NCBI GenBank assembly: GCA_014382805.1
Contig: JACNIZ010000241.1
Span: 1-32,159 of the forward strand
DNA length: 32,159 bases
Source of the DNA: Planctomycetota bacterium
GTDB lineage: Bacteria; Planctomycetota; UBA1135
Reading direction: 5' to 3'
Made by a program: the position numbers and the translations under genes. Below the pieces are notes generated by a model. It was not told the DNA's origin and did no database searches. It saw only the letters and a list, made by a program, of their open reading frames with translations. Below, piece after piece: positions 24,970 to 32,159 of this stretch (the first letter of the stretch is position 1; every line of letters begins with the position of its first letter).

Positions 24970-25191
24970 GTCCTCGACTAGTTTACTTTTGGATATATTT
25001 AGGGGTTTGATGAAGCTGAAACTTTAAGCCGGACAACCCTTCATTGAAAGGAACAACCTGCACGTTGAACTATGTTTATCATTCACCTCTCTCCCAATGG
25101 TAGTTTTGGTACCCGGACCACTACACCAATGCCTCGATCGCAACGCCTACCAACTTGTCCCTCACATCCAATCAACCCGAAACCTACCCGT
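24970..25191. other. Gene-free stretch upstream of the porin gene
   Basis: No supported gene, RNA or repeat was seen here. It should carry the promoter of the porin gene. An AT-rich patch (24985-25005, with TATATTT) is a possible -10 area, but no clear -35 box was found. Confidence 0.4.
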
Positions 25192-25294
25192 GGTATATCC
25201 GTCGTGTCGGCCGTTGCACGCCGGGGCGCATCAGGTCGAGCGTAGCGACCTGTCTAAGCCGCCGGCGTGCAACGGCCGACACGACACATAAACC
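25192..25294. repeat. 103-base near-perfect palindromic element (REP/MITE-like)
   Basis: Two arms of 24 bases match perfectly in inverted order (25201-25224 and 25262-25285), and the similarity continues outward for 9 bases with three mismatches. Inside lies a second stem, CAGGTCG (25232-25238) with CGACCTG (25246-25252), around a 7-base loop. The whole would fold as one long hairpin with an inner bulge. It lies just beyond the groEL terminator. Such elements are typical of REP-like or non-autonomous mobile palindromes; no second copy was noticed in this window, so class is inferred from shape. Confidence 0.8.
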
Positions 25295-25325
25295 AAAAAA
25301 AGGGACCGCACCGAAGTGCAGCCCC
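25295..25325 (-). terminator. Rho-independent terminator of groES-groEL
   Basis: On the - strand a 10-bp stem (GGGGCTGCAC with GTGCGGTCCC, including two G-U pairs) with a TTCG loop is followed by seven T residues. It lies about 48 bases after the groEL stop. Confidence 0.9.
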
Positions 25326-25373
25326 TTGAGTTGGCGCGGTGTTTTGAACCGCACCGAATTGGAAGCAGCAGGC

Positions 25374-27038
25374 TTAGAAGCCCATGCCGCCCATTCCACC
25401 CATACCGCCCATGCCACCCATTGGGTCGCCGCCGGCACCCGGAGGCATGGCTGAGGCAGGCTGTGGAACTTCGGAAACCAGGGCTTCGGTGGTGAGCAGC
25501 AAGGTTGCGACGGAAGCGGCGTTTTGCAGAGCAATGCGCACAACTTTGGTCGGGTCGATGATGCCAGACTTGAACAAGTCTTCGTAAACACCAGTGGCAG
25601 CGTTGTAGCCTTTGTTGAAAGCCTTTTCGTTACGCACTTTTTCGACGATGACTGCACCGTCCAAGCCAGCGTTAACAGCAATCTGACGCAGTGGCGCTTC
25701 TAGCGCGCGCATCACGATTTGGGCACCGAACAACTGGTCACCCTTCAGGTCCAACTTAGCGATTTCGACTTGAGCGCGAATCAGTGAAGTGCCGCCACCA
25801 GGCAGAATGCCTTCTTCGGAAGCAGCGCGAACAGCAGCCAACGCATCGTCGACGCGGTCCTTCTTCTCTTTCATCTCAGCTTCGGTAGCAGCGCCTACAT
25901 TCAGCACCGCAACACCGCCAGCCAACTTGGCTAAACGCTCGAGCAATTTCTCTTTGTCGTAATCCGAAGTGGTGCGCTCGATTTCGTTGCGCAACTGCTC
26001 CATACGGCCATTGATCTTGTCCTGAGTGCCCGCACCTTCGATGATCGTGGTGTCATCCTTGGTGATGATGACGCGCTTGGCGCGACCCAAATCCTCGATG
26101 GTTGCGGTCTCCAACTTGTGACCCATTTCTTCCATTAAAGCGGTACCACCAGTCAAGGTCGCGATGTCTTCCATCATCGCCTTACGACGATCACCGAAGC
26201 CCGGAGCCTTCACTGCACAGCACTTGAAGATACCGCGCAAACGGTTAACTACCAAAGTAGCCAGCGCTTCGCCTTCAATATCCTCAGCCATCACCAACAG
26301 CGGCTTGCCACTCTTGGCAACCTGCTCCAGCAGCGGCAACATGTCGCGAATGTTGGAAATCTTCTTCTCGAAGATCAGCACGTAAGCGTCTTCCAGCTCA
26401 CACTCCAAAGTTTCCGCGTTGGTGGCGAAGTGCGGCGACAAGTAACCCTTATCGAACTGCATGCCTTTGACCTCTTCGATGGTAGTTTCCAACGAGCGGC
26501 CTTCTTCCACGGTGATGACTCCGTCGGCGCCGACTTTGTCCCAAGCTTCCGCCAACTTTTCGCCAATTTCGACGTCGTTGTTGGCAGCAACTGTTGCCAC
26601 CTGCTGAATTTCGTCGCGACCTTTCACCGGCTTCGACTTATCGCCGAGGAACTTGGTGACGGCAGCAACTGCAGCTTCAATGCCGCGCTTTAACTCAACC
26701 GGGTTTGCCCCAGCGGTTACGTTGCGCAGACCTTCGACGAAAATCGCCTCAGCCAACACGGTGGCGGTAGTGGTGCCGTCGCCAGCAACGTCGGAAGTTT
26801 TGGAGCTGACCTGACGGACCAGCTGGGCGCCAATGTTTTCGTAACTGTTTGATAGCTCGATTTCGCGAGCAACCGAAACGCCGTCCTTAGTCACCATCGG
26901 GGTGCCAAAGGATTTTTCGATGATTACGTTGCGACCGCGTGGGCCGAGCGTAACTTTGACCGCAGCGGCAAGCTTTTTAACACCCATCCGGATGTGCTCG
27001 CGAGCCTCTTGGTCAAAAGAGATTTTTTTAACTGCCAT
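25374..27038 (-). CDS. groL: Chaperonin GroEL (Cpn60)
   Basis: The 60-kDa chaperonin subunit, which forms a double ring and folds proteins with ATP and GroES in the cytoplasm. The 554-residue chain is full length. The equatorial ATP site shows TLGPRGRNV and [14 protein letters not shown] near the N-terminus. [18 protein letters not shown] and the [20 protein letters not shown] segment are standard. The C-terminus has the flexible Gly-Met tail ([15 protein letters not shown]). The ATG at 27038 has AGGA about 6 bases upstream and lies 24 bases after groES. The intrinsic terminator at 25295-25325 ends the unit. No unusual replacement was noticed in the conserved motifs. Confidence 0.98.
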   Translation of the reverse strand: MAVKKISFDQEAREHIRMGVKKLAAAVKVTLGPRGRNVIIEKSFGTPMVTKDGVSVAREIELSNSYENIGAQLVRQVSSKTSDVAGDGTTTATVLAEAIFVEGLRNVTAGANPVELKRGIEAAVAAVTKFLGDKSKPVKGRDEIQQVATVAANNDVEIGEKLAEAWDKVGADGVITVEEGRSLETTIEEVKGMQFDKGYLSPHFATNAETLECELEDAYVLIFEKKISNIRDMLPLLEQVAKSGKPLLVMAEDIEGEALATLVVNRLRGIFKCCAVKAPGFGDRRKAMMEDIATLTGGTALMEEMGHKLETATIEDLGRAKRVIITKDDTTIIEGAGTQDKINGRMEQLRNEIERTTSDYDKEKLLERLAKLAGGVAVLNVGAATEAEMKEKKDRVDDALAAVRAASEEGILPGGGTSLIRAQVEIAKLDLKGDQLFGAQIVMRALEAPLRQIAVNAGLDGAVIVEKVRNEKAFNKGYNAATGVYEDLFKSGIIDPTKVVRIALQNAASVATLLLTTEALVSEVPQPASAMPPGAGGDPMGGMGGMGGMGGMGF

Positions 27039-27062
27039 GACGAATCCTATGAATGATTTTGA

Positions 27063-27380
27063 TTAACCAATGATTCCAAGGATGTCGTCCTCGGACATGA
27101 TGAGGTATTCCTGACCGTCCCACTCGACTTCGGTGCCGGCGTAGGAGGTGAAAAGCACGCGGTTGCCTGCAGCGACAGTGAACTCGGTGCGGCGACCGTC
27201 CTCCAGCAAGCGACCTTCGCCCAATGCGATGACCTTGCCTTCAGCTGGCTTTTCTTTAGCGGAATCAGGTAGCACAATGCCACCAGCGGAGATGTCGGCA
27301 GCTTCAGTGCGCTGCACGAGTACTTTGTCCGCGAGCGGACGGATGGCGACTTTTTTGGCGGTTTTAGCCATGGTTTGCAT
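27063..27380 (-). CDS. groES: Co-chaperonin GroES (Cpn10)
   Basis: The lid of the GroEL chamber, about 105 residues. Typical parts are IRPLADKVLVQR, the mobile loop with TEAADISAGGIVLPDSAKEKP, VIALGEGR, and the C-terminal YLIMSEDDILGIIG. Two starts are possible, ATG at 27380 (MQTMAKTAKK) or ATG at 27371 (MAKTAKK); AAGG lies 3 bases before the first and 12 before the second, so neither is favoured. It starts 5 bases after the response regulator stop and 24 bases before groEL, so all three are probably one transcript. No CIRCE-type inverted repeat was found upstream. Confidence 0.97.
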   Translation of the reverse strand: MQTMAKTAKKVAIRPLADKVLVQRTEAADISAGGIVLPDSAKEKPAEGKVIALGEGRLLEDGRRTEFTVAAGNRVLFTSYAGTEVEWDGQEYLIMSEDDILGIIG

Positions 27381-27385
27381 TTGCC

Positions 27386-27754
27386 TTAGTGGCGATTCGA
27401 GATGATTTGTTCGACGGTAATGCGCAGGATTTCCGTCGGGACGGGTTTGCGCAACATGGTGATGGCACCCAACTCCAGCGCAGCCGTTTCAATGGCCGTG
27501 GAGGGGTTACCCGTCATCAGGATGGACGGCACAATGACGCCAGCGCTTTTGAGATGGCCAAGGATCTGGATGCCGGTCAAACTTGGCATGTGTACATCAA
27601 GTACGGTCAGATCAAAGGTGGTCTGCAGCAGCAGGCGCAGTGCCTGGGAGCCGTCGGCGGCCGTCAATACCTCGAAACCTGGGCGATGCAGCGTTTGCAC
27701 TATGGCTTGGCGGCAGTCGTCCTGATCGTCGGCTACGAGGATGCGGAACACCAT
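27386..27754 (-). CDS. Receiver-only response regulator
   Basis: A 122-residue stand-alone CheY-like receiver domain with no output domain. All key residues are present: acidic pair D9-D10, phospho-acceptor D53 in VLDVHMPSLTG, T81 in MTGNPS and K103 in LRKPVP. It should accept phosphate from a histidine kinase and act through protein contacts. It lies 5 bases upstream of groES on the same strand, a rare neighbour for chaperonin genes. A promoter for groES-groEL could lie within it or in the 93-base gap before it. No histidine kinase gene is in the window. Confidence 0.93.
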   Translation of the reverse strand: MVFRILVADDQDDCRQAIVQTLHRPGFEVLTAADGSQALRLLLQTTFDLTVLDVHMPSLTGIQILGHLKSAGVIVPSILMTGNPSTAIETAALELGAITMLRKPVPTEILRITVEQIISNRH

Positions 27755-27820
27755 GGGATTTCCCTGCCGTCTTAGAGCAAGCCGCGTGCCAAGCCAAAAC
27801 TGCCTTTTTGGCGCACTTTT

Positions 27821-27845
27821 TCGGCATTTGCGGCAGAAATGCCGG
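27821..27845. repeat. Inverted repeat between zinc-ribbon gene and response regulator gene
   Basis: CGGCATTT and AAATGCCG form a perfect 8-bp stem with a 7-base loop. On the - strand it is followed by A residues, not T, so it is not a normal terminator for the upstream gene; it may be a weak mRNA processing or regulatory hairpin. Confidence 0.5.
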
Positions 27846-27847
27846 GG

Positions 27848-28192
27848 TTACAGCATTGCGTCGTCTTCGTCCTCGCCCTCGTCGCCGAAATCGGGGGTGC
27901 CTTCGAACATTTCTTCCTCTTCGTCGAGGAATTCGCCCTCGGTATCGGCGCGTAATTCGCCCTCGGCGAGCACCGAAGCGTCCTTCCAGGCGTCGACTTG
28001 GATGGTGAGCTGCTCGATTTCCATCTCGCCGCCGCACAGCAAGCAAATGCCGCCACCCTCCAGAGATTCCAAGGTCTCGGAGAAAGTGGCCATTTCATAG
28101 CCGCAGTGCGGGCAGGTCGGGGACGCGGAGCTCATCGGTTGGGGGAAGGCTAGATCCTGGCAGACGTCGCCAAAATCGCTGGACGGCCACAT
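27848..28192 (-). CDS. Small zinc-ribbon protein with acidic tail
   Basis: A 114-residue protein of unknown function. Two CxxC knuckles, C-P-H-C in SPTCPHCGYEM and C-L-L-C in GICLLCGGEM, about 20 residues apart, form a probable four-Cys zinc ribbon. The C-terminal third is very acidic (EFLDEEEEMFEG, then EGEDEDDAML). The ATG at 28192 shares a base with the stop of the preceding gene (TAATG), which points to translational coupling; a second start at 28135 would begin just before the zinc ribbon (MSSASPTC). Such proteins often bind nucleic acid or protein partners, but no role is shown here. Confidence 0.72.
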   Translation of the reverse strand: MWPSSDFGDVCQDLAFPQPMSSASPTCPHCGYEMATFSETLESLEGGGICLLCGGEMEIEQLTIQVDAWKDASVLAEGELRADTEGEFLDEEEEMFEGTPDFGDEGEDEDDAML

Positions 28193-28791
28193 TATCGTTC
28201 GCGGATCGCGGCGAGCAAAGCCTGTAAAGACCCAGAAGCCTGCAAAGCATACAAGGCCGACGCCAAGTAATTCGCCGCGGTGGCGTCGGGGTGGGGTTCT
28301 TCAAAAAAGCGTGTGCACGAAGCACTAGCTCCCAGCAAAATATGACTGTTGACGTCATCGTCATGCCAAAAATGGTCCCAGTCGCTAAATCTGCTTTCTG
28401 CCCGCTTTGCGGCAATGCGATGCAGCCCATTTTGCCGCAAAATGGCAGGGTTCAGCGGCGGCAACAATTCCACTCGCACTTCCCAAATCGGGTCGTGGCC
28501 CTCGGTGCCCCAGGTGATTCCGGCAAAAAGGCGCAGCTGGCGGTCGGAATCGGACCAAGAAAGGCCGTATTCGCGGATGCCGTCGCCGGGCACGGTGCTG
28601 AGCTGCTGCAACGGGAAGTCGTCTGTGAACTGGTGGTTGGCCTGCATCAGTAGCAACACCCGATTCAGCTTTTGGAACAGCGTTGGCAGACGAATCAACG
28701 CGGCCAAATCCTCCAAAACCACCGGTTCAGTGCTCGGCGCCTTTGCGACGGGCTCTGGCGTAGAGGGCGGCAGGGGGACGGGCTCGATCAC
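28192..28791 (-). CDS. Unknown protein
   Basis: I do not recognise this 199-residue protein. It has a Pro-rich N-terminus (about 1-25), a mixed alpha/beta core with aromatic-rich stretches (SDWDHFWHDDD) and an Ala/Leu-rich helical C-terminus. No signal peptide or membrane helix is seen. The start is a GTG at 28791 without a clear Shine-Dalgarno; no alternative start lies before the conserved-looking core. It follows the TPR gene by 17 bases and its stop overlaps the zinc-ribbon gene start, so these three are likely co-translated. Confidence 0.65.
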   Translation of the reverse strand: MIEPVPLPPSTPEPVAKAPSTEPVVLEDLAALIRLPTLFQKLNRVLLLMQANHQFTDDFPLQQLSTVPGDGIREYGLSWSDSDRQLRLFAGITWGTEGHDPIWEVRVELLPPLNPAILRQNGLHRIAAKRAESRFSDWDHFWHDDDVNSHILLGASASCTRFFEEPHPDATAANYLASALYALQASGSLQALLAAIRER

Positions 28792-28808
28792 GGCCCGACC
28801 AGATTAGC

Positions 28809-29162
28809 CTATGCAGCTTGACTTAAATAGGCACTCAGGTCGTCGCCTTGCAGTCCGTGGTTGAGGCTGCGGATCAAAATTTGGCTGGCTTCGGTGTGCG
28901 AACCAAGGTCGTGATAGGTCAAAACCAGCTCGGCAACGATTTGCGCATTCGCAGGATCTGCGCAGTAGGCGCGTGTTAGGTACTCCAATGCACTGGCCGG
29001 ATCGCCAGCGATTCGCATCACGATGCCCAATTCCAAAGCAATCGCCGGGTCCGACGGATTGTGGCGGAACACCTCCAGCAAAATGGTGGCGGCGGCGTGA
29101 AAGCGGCCGTCGGCGCTGGCACGTCGGGCGTCGTAAATCAGTTTGGAAGTGGTTGCGTTCAT
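28809..29162 (-). CDS. Small TPR-like protein
   Basis: A 117-residue helical protein with about three TPR-like repeats (for example AIALELGIVMRIAGDPASAL, then YLTRAYCADPANAQIVAELV). It should be a protein-binding adaptor in the cytoplasm. The ATG at 29162 is chosen; a longer frame to 29201 runs through a hairpin and adds no feature. CAGGGA lies just ahead of this ATG but is within the 3' arm of the hairpin at 29164-29197, so translation may be controlled. The unknown protein gene follows after 17 bases. Confidence 0.75.
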   Translation of the reverse strand: MNATTSKLIYDARRASADGRFHAAATILLEVFRHNPSDPAIALELGIVMRIAGDPASALEYLTRAYCADPANAQIVAELVLTYHDLGSHTEASQILIRSLNHGLQGDDLSAYLSQAA

Positions 29163-29163
29163 A

Positions 29164-29197
29164 ATCCCTGCGCAGCCATTTATCGGCTGGCAGGGAT
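29164..29197 (-). promoter_or_regulatory. Hairpin covering the ribosome binding site of the TPR gene
   Basis: Arms ATCCCTG-CG-CAGCC (29164-29177) and GGCTG-G-CAGGGAT (29185-29197) pair over 12 bp with a small bulge and a 7-base loop. On the - strand mRNA the 3' arm carries CAGGGA directly before the ATG, so folding would block the start. No T tract follows, so it is not a terminator. Confidence 0.55.
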
Positions 29198-29241
29198 CCA
29201 TGAGTTAAGGGATTTGGAGCCCTGATGGCCCAAATGCTTGC

Positions 29242-30561
29242 TTAGGGGGTGATCCAGGCGCTTGCGGTCGAGCTTTTGACCGAATCAATGCCGCCCACTC
29301 CGCGCGGGGCGACGGCTTGGAAGTGGAGCTCGATGAGTGGGACGGAGGCTGGAATCAGATCTTCGAAACTGACGTGGCCGAAGGTGTCGGCGAGTTCAGA
29401 CATTTGCAGGACCACTGGGTTGAGCAGGTCGATGCACAAACCACCCAACGGTGGTGGGCACTGACCAATGCCGATGCCGCCCAATCCGCGCAGCAGAAAA
29501 ACGCGTTCACCAGCGTGAAAACCGTAAGCGTCGACGTCGGCCATCGTGTTGCGTTGCAAGCCGCCGACGTGCAGCCATTGCGAACTTGCGTTAGCTTCAT
29601 CGAGGGCAAAAATGTCGTGCCTAAGATTGGTATCGCCGGCGACAAAATTGGTTGCGGAACTGCCAAATACGACCGACGTTGCACCAACCGGTAGGGCCGG
29701 AGCGTCGCTGCGGCCGTCGCCCCATACTCCGCCTGGGCCGTAGCTGGCCAAGGTAGTGATGCCAGTTACGAAATCGCGTAGGAAGATGTCGTGGTCTCCG
29801 GTAATATCGCCGGCAACTAGGTCATCGGATGCGGAGTGGAAAGCTCCAAAACGGCCGTCGGGGCTGATGTCGGGCGCATAGCTGTGATTCCAAGCTTCAT
29901 CGCCGAAAGAATCGACGCTTTCTAAGGTGGTGATGCCGGTGGATACATCGCGCAGGTAAATGCGCGTGTCCGAGAAAATGAAACCCGGCACCAAGGTGGT
30001 GGCCACACTTTGGAAGATGATTCGATCGCCGCTACCGCTGATGCGGGGGACGTCGCTGTTGTGGTTGCCAAACAGGCCGGCCGTACTTTGCGAGACCAGT
30101 TGCAGCACGCCGTTGTTTTCATCAAAGATGCCATTTCCATCTGGGTCGCGGTCGTAGAGGTAAATTCCAGAGCCAGGGGTCGAGGTCAGATTGGCTTCGG
30201 AAAAATAGCAGACAAACCTGCCGTCCGCGGAGATGGAGGGCAGCTTCGAATCGCCCCATGACGAGCCGCCTAATAAAGCCTCGTCTAGGGTAGTGATGGT
30301 TCCCATTTCACGATCGCGGACAAAAATATTGTGGTGAGTTCCATGAGTGTGGAAGCCCGGAGCCAAATCGGCTTTGCTTTGAAAAACCACGTGGCGCCCA
30401 TCCCAGGAGACGTCGGGAAGTATGCTGGAATCAAGCCCTTCCTGGCCGCTGCCATCGACGCTTAGGCGGGTGGTTTGGGCGTTGGAGGGACTTGCAATCA
30501 ATGTAAGTGCCGCCATTGCGGTGACAAGTTGAATGAGGGAATGGCGTGAAAAGCGCGGCAT
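29242..30561 (-). CDS. Secreted TolB-like beta-propeller protein
   Basis: A 439-residue exported protein. The signal peptide is MPRFSRHSLIQLVTAMAALT, ending near SNAQ. Repeated blades follow with the pattern of TolB/PD40 repeats: LPDVSWDGRHVVFQSKA, LPSISADGRFVCYFSEA, VPRISGSGDRIIFQSVA, APDISPDGRFGAFHSAS, each ending in DIFLRD- or IYLRD-like strands. A separate C-terminal domain (about 340-439), with LRGLGGIGIGQCPPPLGGLC, resembles a module common in secreted proteins of some planctomycetes. The ATG at 30561 is chosen for the signal peptide; the longer frame to 30684 overlaps the divergent sigma gene. Function unknown, probably extracellular binding or scaffold. Confidence 0.8.
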   Translation of the reverse strand: MPRFSRHSLIQLVTAMAALTLIASPSNAQTTRLSVDGSGQEGLDSSILPDVSWDGRHVVFQSKADLAPGFHTHGTHHNIFVRDREMGTITTLDEALLGGSSWGDSKLPSISADGRFVCYFSEANLTSTPGSGIYLYDRDPDGNGIFDENNGVLQLVSQSTAGLFGNHNSDVPRISGSGDRIIFQSVATTLVPGFIFSDTRIYLRDVSTGITTLESVDSFGDEAWNHSYAPDISPDGRFGAFHSASDDLVAGDITGDHDIFLRDFVTGITTLASYGPGGVWGDGRSDAPALPVGATSVVFGSSATNFVAGDTNLRHDIFALDEANASSQWLHVGGLQRNTMADVDAYGFHAGERVFLLRGLGGIGIGQCPPPLGGLCIDLLNPVVLQMSELADTFGHVSFEDLIPASVPLIELHFQAVAPRGVGGIDSVKSSTASAWITP

Positions 30562-30637
30562 AACAGGTATGACCGGCAGCCGATCCAAACTCACACCAAA
30601 TTCGCTGAGAGTTTTGAGATACTGCAGGGAATCCTTT
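30562..30637. promoter_or_regulatory. Divergent intergenic region between propeller gene and sigma factor gene
   Basis: Both genes start outward from this 76-base gap, so promoters for both should overlap here. No clear consensus boxes were seen. The sigma factor could control its own promoter or the propeller gene, as is common for this class; that is inference. Confidence 0.35.
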
Positions 30638-31228
30638 ATGGATGTCACCCGCCCAAGCTTGCTGCTGCGGATTCGCGATGCCAACGATCAAGACGCTTGG
30701 CAGAGTTTCTACGGCATATATCGACCCCTGCTGGTTCGCTACGGTCGCGCAACCGGTCTATGCGCCGACGACGCCGACGACTTGGCGCAGCAAGTTATGA
30801 GTGTGGTCCACCAAAAGATCGACGCCTTTGAATACAACCCAAAGAGCGGACGGTTTCGAGGTTGGTTGCACACTCTGGTGTGCAATCGTTCTTCGAATTT
30901 GAAGCGCGGCCGCGGGGTGGCGAATCGAGCGCAGGAAAAAGTTGCGGCGCAGGAACGGCGACGGGAAGAGGATCAGGTAACGCCGGATCAGATTTTTAAT
31001 CAGTTGTGGATGCAAGAGCACCTTTGGCATTGCTTGAAACAATTGGAACTTGAAGTCGAGGCGACCACCTTTCAGGTTTTTCAGCAGGTGGTCTTCGAAG
31101 AACAGTCTGCAGCCAAAGTGGCTGATGAACTTGGTGTTACGGTGCAAAATGTACACACCATTAAATGGCGGTTGACCAAACGCGTCGGCGAATTGATGAA
31201 GGATTTAGTTGGGGAAGAACTTGACTGA
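30638..31228 (+). CDS. ECF-type RNA polymerase sigma factor
   Basis: A 196-residue sigma factor with only regions 2 and 4. Region 2 spans about 10-85 (DANDQDAWQSFYGIYRPLLV, then DADDLAQQVMSVV and RFRGWLHTLVCNR). Region 4 spans about 130-190, with a helix-turn-helix in EEQSAAKVADELGVTVQNVH. It should direct RNA polymerase to its own promoter set. The ATG at 30638 has AGGGA 7 bases upstream, better than the start at 30533, which overlaps the divergent gene. No anti-sigma factor follows; instead the gene overlaps a Ser/Thr kinase by 8 bases, a pairing known in planctomycetes and related phyla, where the kinase may control the sigma factor. Confidence 0.9.
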   Translation: MDVTRPSLLLRIRDANDQDAWQSFYGIYRPLLVRYGRATGLCADDADDLAQQVMSVVHQKIDAFEYNPKSGRFRGWLHTLVCNRSSNLKRGRGVANRAQEKVAAQERRREEDQVTPDQIFNQLWMQEHLWHCLKQLELEVEATTFQVFQQVVFEEQSAAKVADELGVTVQNVHTIKWRLTKRVGELMKDLVGEELD

Positions 31229-32087
31229 TTCCACTCTCGAAAACGAAGTCTGGTTGCAAAGACTGCGTGAAGCTGGTCCGGTGCCGCAAAGTCGTGGCGG
31301 CGATTTAGCGGGTGGGCCGTTGCCGGCCGATTTGATCCCCGGTTATGAATTATTGGCCGAAATTGGACGCGGCGGCCAGGGCATTGTTTTTAGTGCTTTG
31401 CAAGTACAAACTTCGCGCATCGTTGCGCTGAAGTTATTACACGATGGACCGTTGGCGAGCGCGTCGGCAGAAAGAAGATTTCAACGCGAAATTGAGCTTT
31501 CTTCTGCGCTCAACCACGCCGGTGTGCTGACGATTTTTGATGCTGGAGTCGCTCAAGATGGTCGCCGTTTTGTGGTTTCACGATTGCTCAAAGGTCAGCC
31601 CTTGGACCAGTGGCTTGAGAATGAGCAGCCCACGTTCGAACAGCGCTTGGATGTGATCTTGCAGCTATGCCGCGCCCTCGAACATGCTCACCAACGCGGC
31701 GTGATTCATCTTGATTTAAAACCATCAAACGTGATGGTCAGCGCATCAGGCAAGGTTTGCATACTCGACTTTGGGCTTGCGCGTTTGCTCGAACACAGCG
31801 CAAATCATTCGCTTTCAATCGGTATGATTGCCGGCACGCCAGCCTATATGGCGCCCGAGCAAATCAACCAAAACCCCGCCAATTGGGATACTCGCACCGA
31901 GCTATATGCACTTGGGGTTTTGTTGTTTGAGGTCATAGCCGGGCGCGCTCCGTTTTCAGGCGACGGCACGCCATTGGAAGTATTGAAAGCGGTAGAAACT
32001 ACCTTGCCGCCGTCACTGCAAACCCTGGTGCAGAATCAAATCCCGCGGCAACGGGGGCGCGATTTGGATGCCATTTGCAAGCCATGA
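31221..32087 (+). CDS. Ser/Thr protein kinase, HLD-type catalytic loop, 3' end probably frameshifted
   Basis: A Hanks-type kinase of 288 residues as it reads. The Gly-rich loop is G49-R-G-G-Q-G54, the ATP Lys is K71 in VALKL, the catalytic loop is H163-L-D165 with LKPSN (Arg of HRD is Leu), D183-F-G185 is intact and the GTPAYMAPEQ segment is present. The TTG at 31221 is chosen: GGGGA lies 5 bases upstream and it overlaps the sigma factor stop by 8 bases. The frame stops after RGRDLDAICKP, where relatives continue with K-A-M and more of the kinase C-lobe; one missing A near 32078 would join it to AMMRGEQ in the next frame. So the end is either a frameshift mutation or an assembly error near the window edge. 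No membrane helix is present in what remains. Confidence 0.82.
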   Translation: MTDSTLENEVWLQRLREAGPVPQSRGGDLAGGPLPADLIPGYELLAEIGRGGQGIVFSALQVQTSRIVALKLLHDGPLASASAERRFQREIELSSALNHAGVLTIFDAGVAQDGRRFVVSRLLKGQPLDQWLENEQPTFEQRLDVILQLCRALEHAHQRGVIHLDLKPSNVMVSASGKVCILDFGLARLLEHSANHSLSIGMIAGTPAYMAPEQINQNPANWDTRTELYALGVLLFEVIAGRAPFSGDGTPLEVLKAVETTLPPSLQTLVQNQIPRQRGRDLDAICKP

Positions 32088-32159
32088 TGAGGGGCGAACA
32101 GGTCATGGCGCGTGGAATGGATCGCGCGTATCGACGGCGGCTCTCGTTGTAACGCAACC

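Noticed and set aside
24919-25294. CRISPR array or tRNA gene in the gene-free stretch
   Set aside because: No repeated spaced units and no cloverleaf were seen; the only structure is the single palindrome.
25381-25440. Repeated GCC/CAT-rich tract as a possible independent repeat element
   Set aside because: It is the coding sequence of the Gly-Met tail of GroEL.
27381-27847. CIRCE operator or heat-shock promoter ahead of groES
   Set aside because: No TTAGCACTC-N9-GAGTGCTAA-like repeat was found; the only weak -35/-10 pair in the gap (TTGGCT with TAAGAC) is too poor to report.
27583-28100. Overlapping Arg/Ser-rich open frames opposite the response regulator and zinc-ribbon genes
   Set aside because: Composition is what results from reading acidic, GC-rich genes on the opposite strand; no independent evidence.

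Overview
The window looks like chromosome of a Gram-negative, aerobically respiring bacterium, most likely a planctomycete. The reasons are an alternative complex III operon with a fused cytochrome subunit, two Hanks-type serine/threonine kinases (one directly behind an ECF-type sigma factor), an outer-membrane OprB-type porin, secreted proteins with short signal peptides, and a large MoxR/DUF58/VWA operon. The placement is inferred from gene content; no rRNA or tRNA gene was seen and no mobile element was recognised.

Layout. (1) 1-3540: the 3' end of an alternative complex III operon, + strand (actC end, a fused actD-actE-cytochrome c gene, actF), closed by a strong intrinsic terminator. (2) 3597-6755, + strand: a secreted thermolysin-like metalloprotease, a SAM methyltransferase coupled to it by a TAGTG overlap, and a decayed family-2 glycosyltransferase pseudogene. 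(3) 6783-21480, - strand: a tightly packed operon of nine genes, read from high to low coordinates: helical membrane protein, MoxR AAA+ ATPase, signal-peptide membrane protein, ABC ATPase, ABC permease, DUF58 protein, BatA-like VWA protein, double-VWA/amidotransferase-like protein, and a receptor-like Ser/Thr kinase with a TPR tail. Most junctions are overlaps of a few bases. (4) 21582-23680, + strand: a small phosphatase-like protein with an unusual CX4R loop and a secreted serine-hydrolase-fold protein that has lost its catalytic residues. (5) 23710-24918, - strand: an OprB-like porin. (6) 24919-25325: a gene-free stretch with a large near-perfect palindrome and the groEL terminator. (7) 25374-30561, - strand: secreted beta-propeller protein, small TPR protein, unknown protein, zinc-ribbon protein, receiver-only response regulator, groES, groEL. 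(8) 30638-end, + strand: ECF-type sigma factor overlapping a Ser/Thr kinase whose 3' end seems frameshifted close to the window edge.

How they work together. Region 1 passes electrons from quinol to a cytochrome c; the extra CoxB-like haem domain on the fused subunit may replace the carrier to the terminal oxidase. Region 3 is the best candidate for an under-described system: a MoxR ATPase with MIDAS-containing VWA partners, an ABC-2 exporter and a membrane kinase as output or input, all apparently made together as one envelope-associated machine. In region 7 the response regulator sits 5 bases before groES, so chaperonin expression is probably tied to it; no CIRCE operator was seen.
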